DNA from: a virus
Reading direction: 5' to 3' (one strand)
Length of the DNA stretch: 22,333 bases
IMG/VR virus record: IMGVR_UViG_3300034103_000738
Location: 1-22,333 of that record
Positions 7,199 through 13,747 of this stretch are shown here, piece by piece. The position numbers were made by a program, and so were the translations under genes. A model generated the notes under the pieces. It saw nothing but the letters and a program-made list of their open reading frames with translations, was not told the origin of the DNA and searched no databases. Each line of letters begins with the position of its first letter. Within the stretch, counting starts at the first letter, position 1.

Positions 7199-7464
7199 GC
7201 GAGCGCAACCCGTACATCGACGCCGGCAAGGGGGTGCAGGCCAAGGAGCTGCTCGAGAACCCCATCATGGTCGAGGCCTTCGCCGAGCTTGAGCGCCGGT
7301 ACATGGATGCATGGCGGCAGAGCAAGCCCGCCGACCAAGAGGAGCGCGAGCGTCTGTGGCTCGCGGTCGGCATCCTGGCCGAGATCCAGCGTCACCTGCG
7401 GGTGGTGATCGACAACGGCGCCATCGCCAACCGAGACATCGACAAAATCTCTGGTAGACGGTGA
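7195..7464 (+). CDS. Small helical phage protein (89 aa)
   Basis: The most plausible start is the rare TTG at 7195, which overlaps the preceding stop (TTGA) and keeps the conserved-looking start 'SERNPYIDAGKGVQAKELLENP'. The remainder (VEAFAELERRYMDAWRQS, then ERLWLAVGILAEIQRHLRVVI) is amphipathic helix. Short proteins of this type, 'LLENP...AFxxLE...W...ERExLWxAxxxLxxIxxxL', are commonly found just before phage scaffold genes. No motif indicates a function. An internal ATG at 7267 would remove a third of the protein and is less likely. Confidence 0.65.
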   Translation: MSERNPYIDAGKGVQAKELLENPIMVEAFAELERRYMDAWRQSKPADQEERERLWLAVGILAEIQRHLRVVIDNGAIANRDIDKISGRR

Positions 7465-7474
7465 CAATGGGGTC

Positions 7475-8443
7475 ATGAGCACTACCGGCACGGGTACACC
7501 CCCGGGAAACGTACAGTCCACGCAAGATGTCTTCGAGCAGATGCTCGCCGCCGACGAAGGCGAAAACGAGCAGCCCGAAACGGAAGGCGTGGTGGAAGAT
7601 GAGCCCGAGTTAGCGGCAAGCGAGTCCGCCGACGAGGGCGAGCAGACCGAAGGCGAGGAGGATGCCGAAGAGGCGCCCCAGCCGGGCCAGACATTCCGCG
7701 TCAGGGTTGACGGGGAAGAAGTCGATGTCCCGCTGGATGAGCTGCTGAAGGGCTACTCACGCACCGCGGATTACACGCGCAAGACGCAGGCGATCGCCGA
7801 GGCCCGGAAACAGGCACAGCAAGAGTCGGCCCTGGCGCGGGAAGAGCGGCAACGGTATGCGCAGACCTTGGCAGCCCTGGAGGGCACGCTCAAGTCGCTG
7901 CAACCGCCCGAGGTTGACTGGGAGAGGCTCTACGCAGAGAACCCGGTCGAGTGGGTGAGACAGCGCGAGCTAGTGCGGTCCAGGCAAGAGCAGGCGGCAT
8001 GGGTCCAGTCCCAGAAGCAGGCTCTGGTGGAGCAGCAGCAGGCGGAAGAGAGAGCGGAGGCCGAGAAGACCCTCGAGTCCGAACGAAGCAAGCTCTTGGA
8101 GGCCATGCCAGAGTGGCGCGACGCTGACAAGGCGCGCGCCGAGAAGGCGAAGATCGTCGAGTATGCCACCGAGCGACTCGGTTTCACGACCGAAGAGATC
8201 TCGGACATCTACGACGCCCGGGCCGTCCTGGCGCTGCGCAAGGCGATGATGTTCGACCAGCTGATGAGCAAGCGCGATCAGATGCGTCCGCAGATCATCC
8301 AGAAGGCCAAGCCCATGAGGGCCGGGGCCGCCTCCACGCCGCAGTCGTCCAAGGTCGTCGCATCGAAGGCCGCTTTTTCAAGACTCGCAAATAGTGGCAG
8401 CAAGCGCGACGCTGCTGCCGTGTTTGAACAATTCTTGGAGTAA
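7475..8443 (+). CDS. Capsid scaffolding protein
   Basis: A 322-aa protein starting at ATG 7475, ten bases after the previous stop and six bases before the major capsid gene. Residues 26-72 are extremely acidic (ENEQPETEGVVEDEPE, EGEEDAEEAPQ). Residues 73-112 contain TFRVRVDGEEVDVPLDELLKG and SRTADYTRKTQAIAEARK, a signature of phage scaffold proteins. Residues 110-215 form a Gln/Glu/Ala-rich coiled coil. The C terminus is basic with scattered Ser/Lys and ends 'AAAVFEQFLE', as expected for a capsid-binding tail. Scaffold proteins guide procapsid shell assembly and are then removed. Position immediately before the capsid gene is canonical. Confidence 0.88.
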   Translation: MSTTGTGTPPGNVQSTQDVFEQMLAADEGENEQPETEGVVEDEPELAASESADEGEQTEGEEDAEEAPQPGQTFRVRVDGEEVDVPLDELLKGYSRTADYTRKTQAIAEARKQAQQESALAREERQRYAQTLAALEGTLKSLQPPEVDWERLYAENPVEWVRQRELVRSRQEQAAWVQSQKQALVEQQQAEERAEAEKTLESERSKLLEAMPEWRDADKARAEKAKIVEYATERLGFTTEEISDIYDARAVLALRKAMMFDQLMSKRDQMRPQIIQKAKPMRAGAASTPQSSKVVASKAAFSRLANSGSKRDAAAVFEQFLE

Positions 8444-8449
8444 CTTCTA

Positions 8450-9430
8450 ATGTCCCAGACCAGCAATACGTTTGATACCTTCAGCGCAAAAGGTATCCGT
8501 GAGTCCCTCTCGAATGTGATCTACAACATCTCGCCGGAAGAGACGCCGTTCATGTCGAACATCGGCCGCGAGAACGTCAAGAACACGTTCTTCGAGTGGC
8601 AGACGGACGCCCTCGCTGCGGCCTCCACGACCAACGCGCAGATCGAAGGCGACGACGTGTCGTCCTACGATTCGACCACGGCGACGGTTCGTGTCGGCAA
8701 CTACACGCAGGTCAGCCGCAAGACGCTCATCCTCTCGGGCACGCTCGAGTCGGTGGACAAGGCTGGCCGTCGCTCGGAGCTGGCCTACCAGCTTGCCAAG
8801 CGCTCGGCCGAGCTCAAGCGCGACATGGAGAGCATCATGCTCACCAACCAGGCCGCCTCGGGTGGCTCGGCTGGCGTGAGCACGGCGCTCCGTAAGACGG
8901 GCTCGCTGTTGGCCTTCTTGAAGACCAACACGGACAAGGGCACGACCGGCGCCGATCCGTCGTACACCACGCAGCCGAACGCGACCCGCACGGACGCGAC
9001 CGATGCCAACCTGCGCACCTTCACGGAGTCCATCCTCAAGTCGGTCATCCAGAAGGTCTGGGCGTCCGGCGGCACCCCCAAGGTGCTGATGGTTGGCCCG
9101 GTCAACAAGCAGCGCGTGTCGGGCTTTGCCGGTATCGCGGAAATCCGCAAGGAAGTGGTCGGCAACCGTGCCGCTACCATCATCGGCGCGGCTGATGTCT
9201 ACGTTTCCGACTTCGGCAACGTGAACGTCGTCCCGAACCGCTTCCAGCGTGAGCGTGACGCCTTCGTGCTCGACCCCGAGTACGCGGCCGTTTCGTTCCT
9301 GCGCCCGTTCAGCACGGTGCAGCTCGCCAAGACCGGCGACGCCGAGAAGCGCATGATCCTCGTCGAGTGGGGCTTGAAGGTTAACACCGAGGCCGCGCAC
9401 GGCCTTGCGGCTGACCTCACCACGACCTGA
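8450..9430 (+). CDS. Major capsid protein, DUF5309/SU10 type
   Basis: A 326-aa protein starting at ATG 8450, with GGAG about nine bases upstream. The N terminus (FDTFSAKGIRESLSNVIYNI, then SPEETPFMSNIGRENVKN) and the pattern 'TFFEWQTDALAA...NAQIEGDD' are characteristic of the SU10/DUF5309 HK97-fold capsid family. Further matches are YTQVSRKTLILSGTLESVDK, the long helix ELAYQLAKRSAELKRDMESI, and near the C terminus KTGDAEKRMILVEWGLKVNT. It forms the capsid shell. The codons are the most strongly GC-biased of the window, consistent with high expression. A hairpin terminator follows 20 bases after the stop. Confidence 0.93.
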   Translation: MSQTSNTFDTFSAKGIRESLSNVIYNISPEETPFMSNIGRENVKNTFFEWQTDALAAASTTNAQIEGDDVSSYDSTTATVRVGNYTQVSRKTLILSGTLESVDKAGRRSELAYQLAKRSAELKRDMESIMLTNQAASGGSAGVSTALRKTGSLLAFLKTNTDKGTTGADPSYTTQPNATRTDATDANLRTFTESILKSVIQKVWASGGTPKVLMVGPVNKQRVSGFAGIAEIRKEVVGNRAATIIGAADVYVSDFGNVNVVPNRFQRERDAFVLDPEYAAVSFLRPFSTVQLAKTGDAEKRMILVEWGLKVNTEAAHGLAADLTTT

Positions 9431-9450
9431 TCGGGGTGATGTAAACTCGG

Positions 9451-9479
9451 GGGCGCCGGTAATTGTGCCGGCGCCCTTT
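9451..9479 (+). terminator. Hairpin terminator after the major capsid gene
   Basis: A perfect 9-bp stem GGGCGCCGG (9451-9459) and CCGGCGCCC (9468-9476) encloses an 8-base loop and is followed by TTT. It lies 20 bases after the capsid stop and 15 before the next start. The short T tract suggests partial read-through, limiting but not abolishing downstream transcription. It could alternatively stabilise the 3' end of the capsid mRNA. Confidence 0.75.
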
Positions 9480-9493
9480 GAGTTGAGGTAAAT

Positions 9494-9814
9494 ATGCAAT
9501 CTTCGGGCAAGAAGCTTTTCGACTTTGACCCGACGACAGGCACCACGAAGTGGTGGCACTACAACGCCGACTCTGACGAGGCGACCATCGAGACGGTCTT
9601 CGAGGTCGGCGACATCGTAGAGCAGAACAAGGCCCAGTATTCAGCGACCGACGAGAGGACGCGCTGGGGCGAGTGGAGCAAGGTGGCCTCGATACCGATG
9701 CCGTTGTTCTACCGGCTGAAGAGTCAGGGCATCGTTGACGACCCGAAGAAGATGAAGGCCTGGCTGAACGACGCAGACAACAGGTTTTTTAGAACACGAC
9801 CGGGGCGCGTATGA
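9494..9814 (+). CDS. Conserved phage head-region protein
   Basis: A 106-aa protein starting at ATG 9494 after a GAGG ribosome site. The pattern 'KKLFDFDPTTGTTKWWHYNADSDEATIETVFEV', a central segment with ERTRWGEWSKVASIPMPLFYRL, and the C terminus 'WLNDADNRFFRTRPGRV' are hallmarks of a widespread small phage protein located between the capsid and tail adaptor genes in podoviruses. Its role is not established. The stop overlaps the following glycosyltransferase start (ATGA). The family match is confident by pattern; the function is unknown. Confidence 0.75.
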   Translation: MQSSGKKLFDFDPTTGTTKWWHYNADSDEATIETVFEVGDIVEQNKAQYSATDERTRWGEWSKVASIPMPLFYRLKSQGIVDDPKKMKAWLNDADNRFFRTRPGRV

Positions 9815-10476
9815 GCCGCTCGGTCGCAATTTTAGTCCCAGCAAGGGACACGGTGATGACCTCGTTCGCCTATGACCTAGCGCGCGCGATGTCGTTCCAC
9901 ACCGCGACAACGGACGACCGTGTGCTGCTTTACACCTCGCACGGGACTCTGATCGCCTCTCAACGGATGGAGCTTGCGCGGCAGGCTCTGGAGGAGAAGG
10001 CGGACTATCTCCTCTGGCTTGACTCAGACATGCGGTTCCCGAGGGAGACCATCGGGCACCTCATGCTGCGCGACAAGCCGATCGTGGCCGCGAACTATGC
10101 GACGCGCCGTATGCCGGTCAAGCCGGTGGCGATGATGGACAACGACGGCGAGATCGGGCGGGTGTATACCGCGCCGGACTCTGAGGGGCTCCAGCCGGTG
10201 GATTACATCGGCATGGGGGTGATGATGGTGAAGCGCGAGGTGTTCGAGAAGGTGGAGGCGCCGTGGTTTGCGATCCCCTACAGCACCATCGGGAATCACT
10301 ACATCGGCGAGGACGTGTTTTTCTGCCGCAAGGCGCGCGAGGCGGGATACGAGGTACTCGTGGACCATGACCTCTCGCACCAGGTTAAGCACATCGGGAC
10401 CTTCGAGTATTCACACGAAGGCGCATGGGCGATGAAGGAACAGGTGGATGGCTCTAACATCATACAGCGCGCTTAG
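9811..10476 (+). CDS. GT-A type glycosyltransferase
   Basis: A 221-aa protein starting at ATG 9811, coupled to the previous gene. The first strand 'SRSVAILVPARDTVMTSFA', the metal-binding DxD motif at D71-S-D73 within DYLLWLDSDMRFP, the later segment IGMGVMMVKREVFE, and G166-E-D168 in YIGEDVFFCRKAREAGYEV fit a family 2-like GT-A fold with nucleotide-sugar and metal binding. A C-terminal His pair (SHQVKHIG) is also typical. The target is unknown: it may glycosylate a virion protein or a host surface component. It is soluble, with no membrane anchor, which favours a phage protein or DNA-linked target over lipid-linked O-antigen. It sits between head completion genes and overlaps the adaptor gene by 29 bases. 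Confidence 0.8.
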   Translation: MSRSVAILVPARDTVMTSFAYDLARAMSFHTATTDDRVLLYTSHGTLIASQRMELARQALEEKADYLLWLDSDMRFPRETIGHLMLRDKPIVAANYATRRMPVKPVAMMDNDGEIGRVYTAPDSEGLQPVDYIGMGVMMVKREVFEKVEAPWFAIPYSTIGNHYIGEDVFFCRKAREAGYEVLVDHDLSHQVKHIGTFEYSHEGAWAMKEQVDGSNIIQRA

Positions 10477-11080
10477 GGCGAGCATCGCCGACTGGCTGAA
10501 CCGGGACGACCTGACGTCGGTCATCCCGGACTTCATCTCGTTGGCCGAGGCGCAGCTCGAGCGCCGTCTGCCGACCCAGAAGATGGTCAAGCGCGTGGAT
10601 ATTACTATCAGCGCGCAGTTCACCACGCTCCCGTCTGACTTTCTGTCTGCAAAGTCGCTGGTGCTGACCTCGACGGCGCCCGTGCAGCAGCTCGTGTTCT
10701 TGACCGAGGACGAGCTTGACGCGAAGAAGACCGTCTACCGCACGACCGGCAAGCCGCAATATTTTGCGCTGATTGTAGACCAAGTCGAGACGCTGCCGCC
10801 GCCCGACACTAGCTACACCGCAGAGCTGACATATGTGGCAACTCTTGCCAAGCTCTCGGATTCCAACGCATCGAATTGGATCTTGGAGCGGCACCCTGAT
10901 GTGTACCTCTACGGGTCGCTGCTGCAGGCGGCCCCGTACCTGCGCGACGACGAGCGCGTCGCCCTCTGGACCCCGCTCTACGGGCAGGCCATCGAGGACA
11001 TGATCCTGCAGAACGAGCGCGCGGCATTCAGCCAGGGGCGCATTTCCATGACAGTCAAGCCGACGCGGGTGATCCCGTAG
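10448..11080 (+). CDS. Head-tail adaptor protein, SU10 type
   Basis: A 210-aa protein starting at ATG 10448, with AAGGA about ten bases upstream; the start lies 29 bases inside the glycosyltransferase gene. Opening 'TSYSALRASIADWLNRDDLTSVIPDFISLAEAQLERRL' is the diagnostic helix pair of the phage adaptor family that docks below the portal. Later 'TTLPSDFLSAKSLVL', 'YYV/TYVATLAKLSD' type strands and the helical 'HPDVYLYGSLLQAAPYL' are also typical of the family. The ring of adaptor subunits connects portal and nozzle and helps retain the packaged DNA. The match to known patterns is strong. Confidence 0.85.
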   Translation: MALTSYSALRASIADWLNRDDLTSVIPDFISLAEAQLERRLPTQKMVKRVDITISAQFTTLPSDFLSAKSLVLTSTAPVQQLVFLTEDELDAKKTVYRTTGKPQYFALIVDQVETLPPPDTSYTAELTYVATLAKLSDSNASNWILERHPDVYLYGSLLQAAPYLRDDERVALWTPLYGQAIEDMILQNERAAFSQGRISMTVKPTRVIP

Positions 11081-11157
11081 TTTAGCGCTGCCGGCAAAGA
11101 CTAAAAAATTCACACAGAGAATCCGGCCTATTTAGGGGCCGCCTGAGGGTAGCAAGC
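11081..11157 (+). other. Short intergenic region before the tail fibre gene
   Basis: This is the longest gap between structural genes (77 bases). It contains an A6 run, a weak 5-bp hairpin CGGCC/GGCCG (11124-11141) and a GAGGG ribosome site at 11145-11149 for the fibre gene. TTCACA and TATTTA are only 14 bases apart, so no convincing sigma70 promoter can be claimed. Confidence 0.3.
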
Positions 11158-12306
11158 ATGGCTGACACAACCACCACCAACCTTGGCCTGACGAAGCCGG
11201 AAGTCGGCGCATCGGCGGACACCTGGGGCGGCAAGATCAACACCAACCTGGACCTCGTGGACGGACTGTTCGCCGCCGCCGGCAGCGGCACCTCGGTGGG
11301 GCTCAATGTCGGCGCCGGCAAGACGCTGGCGGTGGCCGGGACGATGACAGTTACCGGATCTGCGTCGGTGGTTTTCGCTGCCGGTTCTGCCGCAGCGCCG
11401 TCTATCACCACGACCGGCGACACCAACACCGGCATCTTCTTTCCCGCCGCAGACACGATTGCGTTTACGGAGGGCGGCGTTGAGGCGGCTAGGTTTGATA
11501 GTTCCGGCAACCTCGGCATCGGGACGAGTTCGCCTAGCGCAAAACTCCATGTTGTCGGCAGTCAATACCGTCAGAACGATTCCACGGGTTCGTTCGGCTT
11601 CACGCTCAACACGACGAGCAGCACCACGACGCTTGCCACGCTGTTTGGTGGGTCATCTTTTGCTATTCAAACTGGTGGAAGCGGTACAAATCAACTCACG
11701 CTCGACTCCTCCGGCAACCTCGGCATCGGGACGAGTTCGCCTACAACTAGAATTCACGCAGAACGCTCAACTGATGGCGTTATTGGAACTTTTCGCGGGA
11801 CTTCAAACGCTCAATATCTTGTTGGTATTGCAAGCGGAGTTGTTACGCACGATGCGTCCAACGGCAGCGCCACACATACATGGCAAACCAACAGCACAGA
11901 ACGCGCCCGCCTCGACTCCTCCGGCAACCTCGGCATCGGGACGAGTTCGCCGGGGCATCGTCTTGCGGTCGATGTAGGCGCAGGGGCGCAAAACATCTTT
12001 GCCGCGCAGCAGACGGGCGTTTCCAACGGCTACACCATTACCAGCAACGGCACAAACTTGACCCATTCGTGGCACACGGCTGGAAGCATCACCGCGCAAA
12101 TCACGGCGAACGGCAGTTTTGCCGCAGGCGCACAAGGCGCACTCGCCACGACCGCGACCAACGGCTTTCTCTATGTCCCAACCTGCTCGGGTACGCCGAC
12201 CGGAACGCCGACCGCCATCACGGGCCTTGCACCCATCGTCGTAGATACCACCAACAACAAACTTTACTTCTACAGCACCGGCGTTTGGCGCGATGCTGGC
12301 CCGTAA
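11158..12306 (+). CDS. Tail fibre protein with internal repeats
   Basis: A 382-aa protein starting at ATG 11158 with a good GAGGG site. The N terminus ([20 protein letters not shown] then [15 protein letters not shown]) is the standard tail-attachment start of phage fibres. The shaft has three copies of '[13 protein letters not shown]', each followed by a short variable segment, as in trimeric beta-structured fibres. The end [19 protein letters not shown] and '[17 protein letters not shown]' resembles fibre tips that contact the receptor. There is no peptidase S74 chaperone domain at the C terminus, although one occurs in the gene at 15591. The variable segments between repeats are AT-richer than the repeats. 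Role: host recognition at the tail tip. Confidence 0.85.
   Translation: MADTTTTNLGLTKPEVGASADTWGGKINTNLDLVDGLFAAAGSGTSVGLNVGAGKTLAVAGTMTVTGSASVVFAAGSAAAPSITTTGDTNTGIFFPAADTIAFTEGGVEAARFDSSGNLGIGTSSPSAKLHVVGSQYRQNDSTGSFGFTLNTTSSTTTLATLFGGSSFAIQTGGSGTNQLTLDSSGNLGIGTSSPTTRIHAERSTDGVIGTFRGTSNAQYLVGIASGVVTHDASNGSATHTWQTNSTERARLDSSGNLGIGTSSPGHRLAVDVGAGAQNIFAAQQTGVSNGYTITSNGTNLTHSWHTAGSITAQITANGSFAAGAQGALATTATNGFLYVPTCSGTPTGTPTAITGLAPIVVDTTNNKLYFYSTGVWRDAGP
11503..11951 (+). repeat. Three in-frame direct repeats in the fibre gene
   Basis: Copies lie at 11503-11535, 11701-11742 and 11911-11951. All share the core CCGGCAACCTCGGCATCGGG and the following ACGAGTTCGCC without mismatch; copies 2 and 3 are identical over 41 bases. 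Spacing is 207 and then 210 bases, i.e. 69 and 70 codons. Such identity at the DNA level, in a protein whose intervening segments differ, provides homology for recombination. Confidence 0.9.
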
Positions 12307-12321
12307 CACACAGGAGCGCAC

Positions 12322-12468
12322 ATGGAAATCACCCTTAAACTGACCCGCGACGAAGTGCAGGCTATCTTGCAAGTGCTTGGGCAGTTGCCGACGAGCAGCG
12401 GCGCGTGGCCTTTGGTGGTGAAGGTCAAGGAGCAGGCCGACGAGCAGCTCAAGGAGCGGGAGCCGTGA
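12322..12468 (+). CDS. Small phage protein (48 aa)
   Basis: The gene starts at ATG 12322 with an AGGAG site, fifteen bases after the fibre stop. It encodes MEITLKLTRDEVQAILQVLG, then QLPTSSGAWPLVVKVKEQAD and a Glu/Lys end. Small proteins of the form 'L-x-L-T-x-x-E-V-x-x-I-L-x-x-L-G-x-L-P-T...P-L-x-x-K-I/V' recur directly after phage fibre genes; their role is unknown. A two-helix fold is likely. The stop overlaps the next start (GTGA). Confidence 0.7.
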   Translation: MEITLKLTRDEVQAILQVLGQLPTSSGAWPLVVKVKEQADEQLKEREP

Positions 12469-12641
12469 CAGTCCCGATCGAGCGCGTGGGCGATGTCGCA
12501 GCCGCCGGCAGCGTGACCGCCGCCAGCGTGTCGTGGATGACCCAGGCCAACGAGGTCATCTCGCTGGTCGCCGGGCTCATCGCGATCGCGGCCGGCTGCT
12601 TCGCGATCGCCGTACACTTCAAGAATTTGAGGAAGCCCTGA
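12465..12641 (+). CDS. Single-TM membrane protein (holin-like or lysis accessory)
   Basis: The probable start is GTG 12465 (GTGA overlap), giving 58 aa; the frame is open further upstream but that part lies within the preceding gene. The N-terminal 30 residues are polar. Residues about 31-51 (ISLVAGLIAIAAGCFAIAVHF) form one transmembrane helix, followed by a short basic tail KNLRKP. The endolysin starts one base inside its stop. Position and topology fit a class III-like holin or another membrane lysis factor. It is one of two small membrane proteins flanking the endolysin, and the sequence does not tell which is the true holin. Confidence 0.6.
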   Translation: MTVPIERVGDVAAAGSVTAASVSWMTQANEVISLVAGLIAIAAGCFAIAVHFKNLRKP

Positions 12642-13126
12642 TGGAGCCACGCTGGCTTATCGCCGCGCGCGCCTTCCTCGGCCTGCGGGAGATACCCGGC
12701 AAGGCGACCGCGCCCACCATCGCCCGCTGGCTGCGCGAGCTCAAGGCGTGGTGGTCGGATGATGAGACCCCGTGGTGCGGCACCTTCGTCGCCGCCGTGC
12801 TCGAGGGCGAGGGCATCAAGCGCCCAAAGCATTGGTACCGCGCCAAGGCGTGGCTCGACTGGGGCGATTATATCCGTGAGCCCGCCGTGGGCGCTGTCGT
12901 TATCCTTGATCGCAAGGGCGGCGGCCACGTCGGGTTCGTGGTCGGAAACGACGAAGCCGGGCGCCTGATGGTGCTCGGCGGGAACCAGGGCAACGCCGTG
13001 ACGGTGGCTCCCTTTGATCGCGCCCGGGTGCTCGGCTACCGCTGGCCCCCGGGCTTCACCGTGCTGGGCGGCCCTATGCCGCTCATCGCATCCAACGGGG
13101 CGAAGGCCTCGGCCAATGAAGCATAG
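12641..13126 (+). CDS. Endolysin, NlpC/P60-like (TIGR02594-type)
   Basis: A 161-aa protein starting at ATG 12641 (TGATG overlap). Motifs in order: REIPGKATAPTIARWL, then 'WWSDDETPWC46GTFVAAVL' with the likely catalytic Cys, then 'PAVGAVVILDRKGGGH96VGFVVG' with the catalytic His, and GGNQ with N115 as the probable third residue, followed by GYRWPP. This order is typical of the TIGR02594 phage cell-wall peptidase family, which cleaves peptidoglycan peptide bonds. There is no signal peptide, so export needs a holin. Neighbours on both sides are small membrane proteins, and spanins follow. Confidence 0.88.
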   Translation: MEPRWLIAARAFLGLREIPGKATAPTIARWLRELKAWWSDDETPWCGTFVAAVLEGEGIKRPKHWYRAKAWLDWGDYIREPAVGAVVILDRKGGGHVGFVVGNDEAGRLMVLGGNQGNAVTVAPFDRARVLGYRWPPGFTVLGGPMPLIASNGAKASANEA

Positions 13127-13135
13127 GAGACGAAC

Positions 13136-13312
13136 ATGAACGCAGAACAAATCGCCGGAATCGTCCGCGCCGTCGTGGCCGCCATCGGCGGCTACCTTGT
13201 CGGCAAGGGCCTCGCCGACGCCGAGACCGTCGCCGCCGTGGGCGGCGCGCTCGCCACCCTCGCCGTGGCGGCGTGGTCGGTGCTGTCGAAGCAGAAGCCC
13301 GAGGCGGCGTGA
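13136..13312 (+). CDS. Holin-like membrane protein (Pam3-gp28-like)
   Basis: A 58-aa protein starting at ATG 13136, with AGGAGA overlapping the endolysin stop. Two hydrophobic segments are visible: IAGIVRAVVAAIGGYLVG (residues 5-22) and TVAAVGGALATLAVAAWSVL (32-51), with a polar turn and a basic tail SKQKPEAA. The layout 'NAEQIAGIVRAV-x-A-x-GGYLVGKGL...DAETV' is like the small phage holins I recall being annotated as the Pam3-gp28 family. A holin forms the inner-membrane lesions that release the endolysin. The next gene starts in its stop codon (GTGA). Confidence 0.75.
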   Translation: MNAEQIAGIVRAVVAAIGGYLVGKGLADAETVAAVGGALATLAVAAWSVLSKQKPEAA

Positions 13313-13746
13313 GGATCTGGCTGGGGGCGGCTCTGGCGCTTGCGCTGGCCGCCCTCGGCTGGGCCGGTCACCGGTCGGCCTACCAGAGCGGCCACGGGGC
13401 TGGCTCGGCGGCCGTGAGGGCAGAGTGGCACCTTGAGCGGGCGAAGGCCGCAGAGGCCGCCAGAGAAGCCGAGGCGCTGATTTACGCCCGGCACCAGGAG
13501 GTGGAGCGTGGACTCACGGACAAGTTGGACGATGCTGATCGCCGCGGGCGCGACCTTGCTCGGCGGCTGCGCACACAAGCCTGTCCCGTGCCCGGTGCCG
13601 CGCACGACACCGCCGCCGCGGCTGATGGTGCCGCCGGAGAGCCCAGCGACGCGGGAGAGGTTGATGCAGCTCTTGCCTCCCACCTTGCCGCCTGCGAGCG
13701 CGACGCGGCCCGATTCGCCGAGCTCCAGAGACTGACAGAGGACTGA
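13309..13746 (+). CDS. Rz-like i-spanin
   Basis: The start is GTG 13309, sharing bases with the holin-like stop (GTGA); the product is 145 aa. Residues 3-19 (IWLGAALALALAALGWA) form an N-terminal membrane anchor. The following 75 residues are rich in Ala, Glu, Arg and His with heptad-like spacing (RAEWHLERAKAAEAAREAEA), as in the periplasmic coiled coil of Rz inner-membrane spanins. A second small gene (the o-spanin) lies entirely inside it in another frame, the classic Rz/Rz1 arrangement. i-Spanins join inner and outer membranes in the last lysis step. The sequence family cannot be named, since spanins diverge fast; architecture is the evidence. Confidence 0.8.
   Translation: MRIWLGAALALALAALGWAGHRSAYQSGHGAGSAAVRAEWHLERAKAAEAAREAEALIYARHQEVERGLTDKLDDADRRGRDLARRLRTQACPVPGAAHDTAAAADGAAGEPSDAGEVDAALASHLAACERDAARFAELQRLTED
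13496..13501 (+). promoter_or_regulatory. Ribosome binding site of the embedded o-spanin
   Basis: A perfect AGGAGG lies inside the i-spanin gene, six bases before the GTG at 13508. Its presence in a coding region decides the start of the out-of-frame gene. Confidence 0.8.
13508..13735 (+). CDS. Rz1-like o-spanin lipoprotein, embedded in i-spanin gene
   Basis: A 75-aa product in the +1 frame relative to the i-spanin, wholly inside it, with a perfect AGGAGG upstream. Residues 1-21 form a lipoprotein signal peptide: DSRTSW, hydrophobic TMLIAAGATLL, and lipobox L18-G-G-C21. The mature 55 residues are proline-rich (KPVPCPVPRTTPPPRLMVPP; 13 prolines or more), as in Rz1. The mature lipoprotein should be anchored in the outer membrane and bind the C terminus of the i-spanin. 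This directly implies a Gram-negative host. An automatic annotator would probably drop this gene as an overlapping ORF. Confidence 0.85.
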   Translation: MDSRTSWTMLIAAGATLLGGCAHKPVPCPVPRTTPPPRLMVPPESPATRERLMQLLPPTLPPASATRPDSPSSRD

Positions 13747-13747
13747 T

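Noticed and set aside
8447-9559. Reverse-strand 370-codon open frame over the capsid gene
   Set aside because: It spans the capsid gene and its terminator, with low-complexity Arg/Val/Leu composition; a shadow of biased codons.
11081-11157. Sigma70 promoter before the fibre gene
   Set aside because: TTCACA and TATTTA are 14 bases apart, too close for a credible promoter; kept only as an intergenic note.
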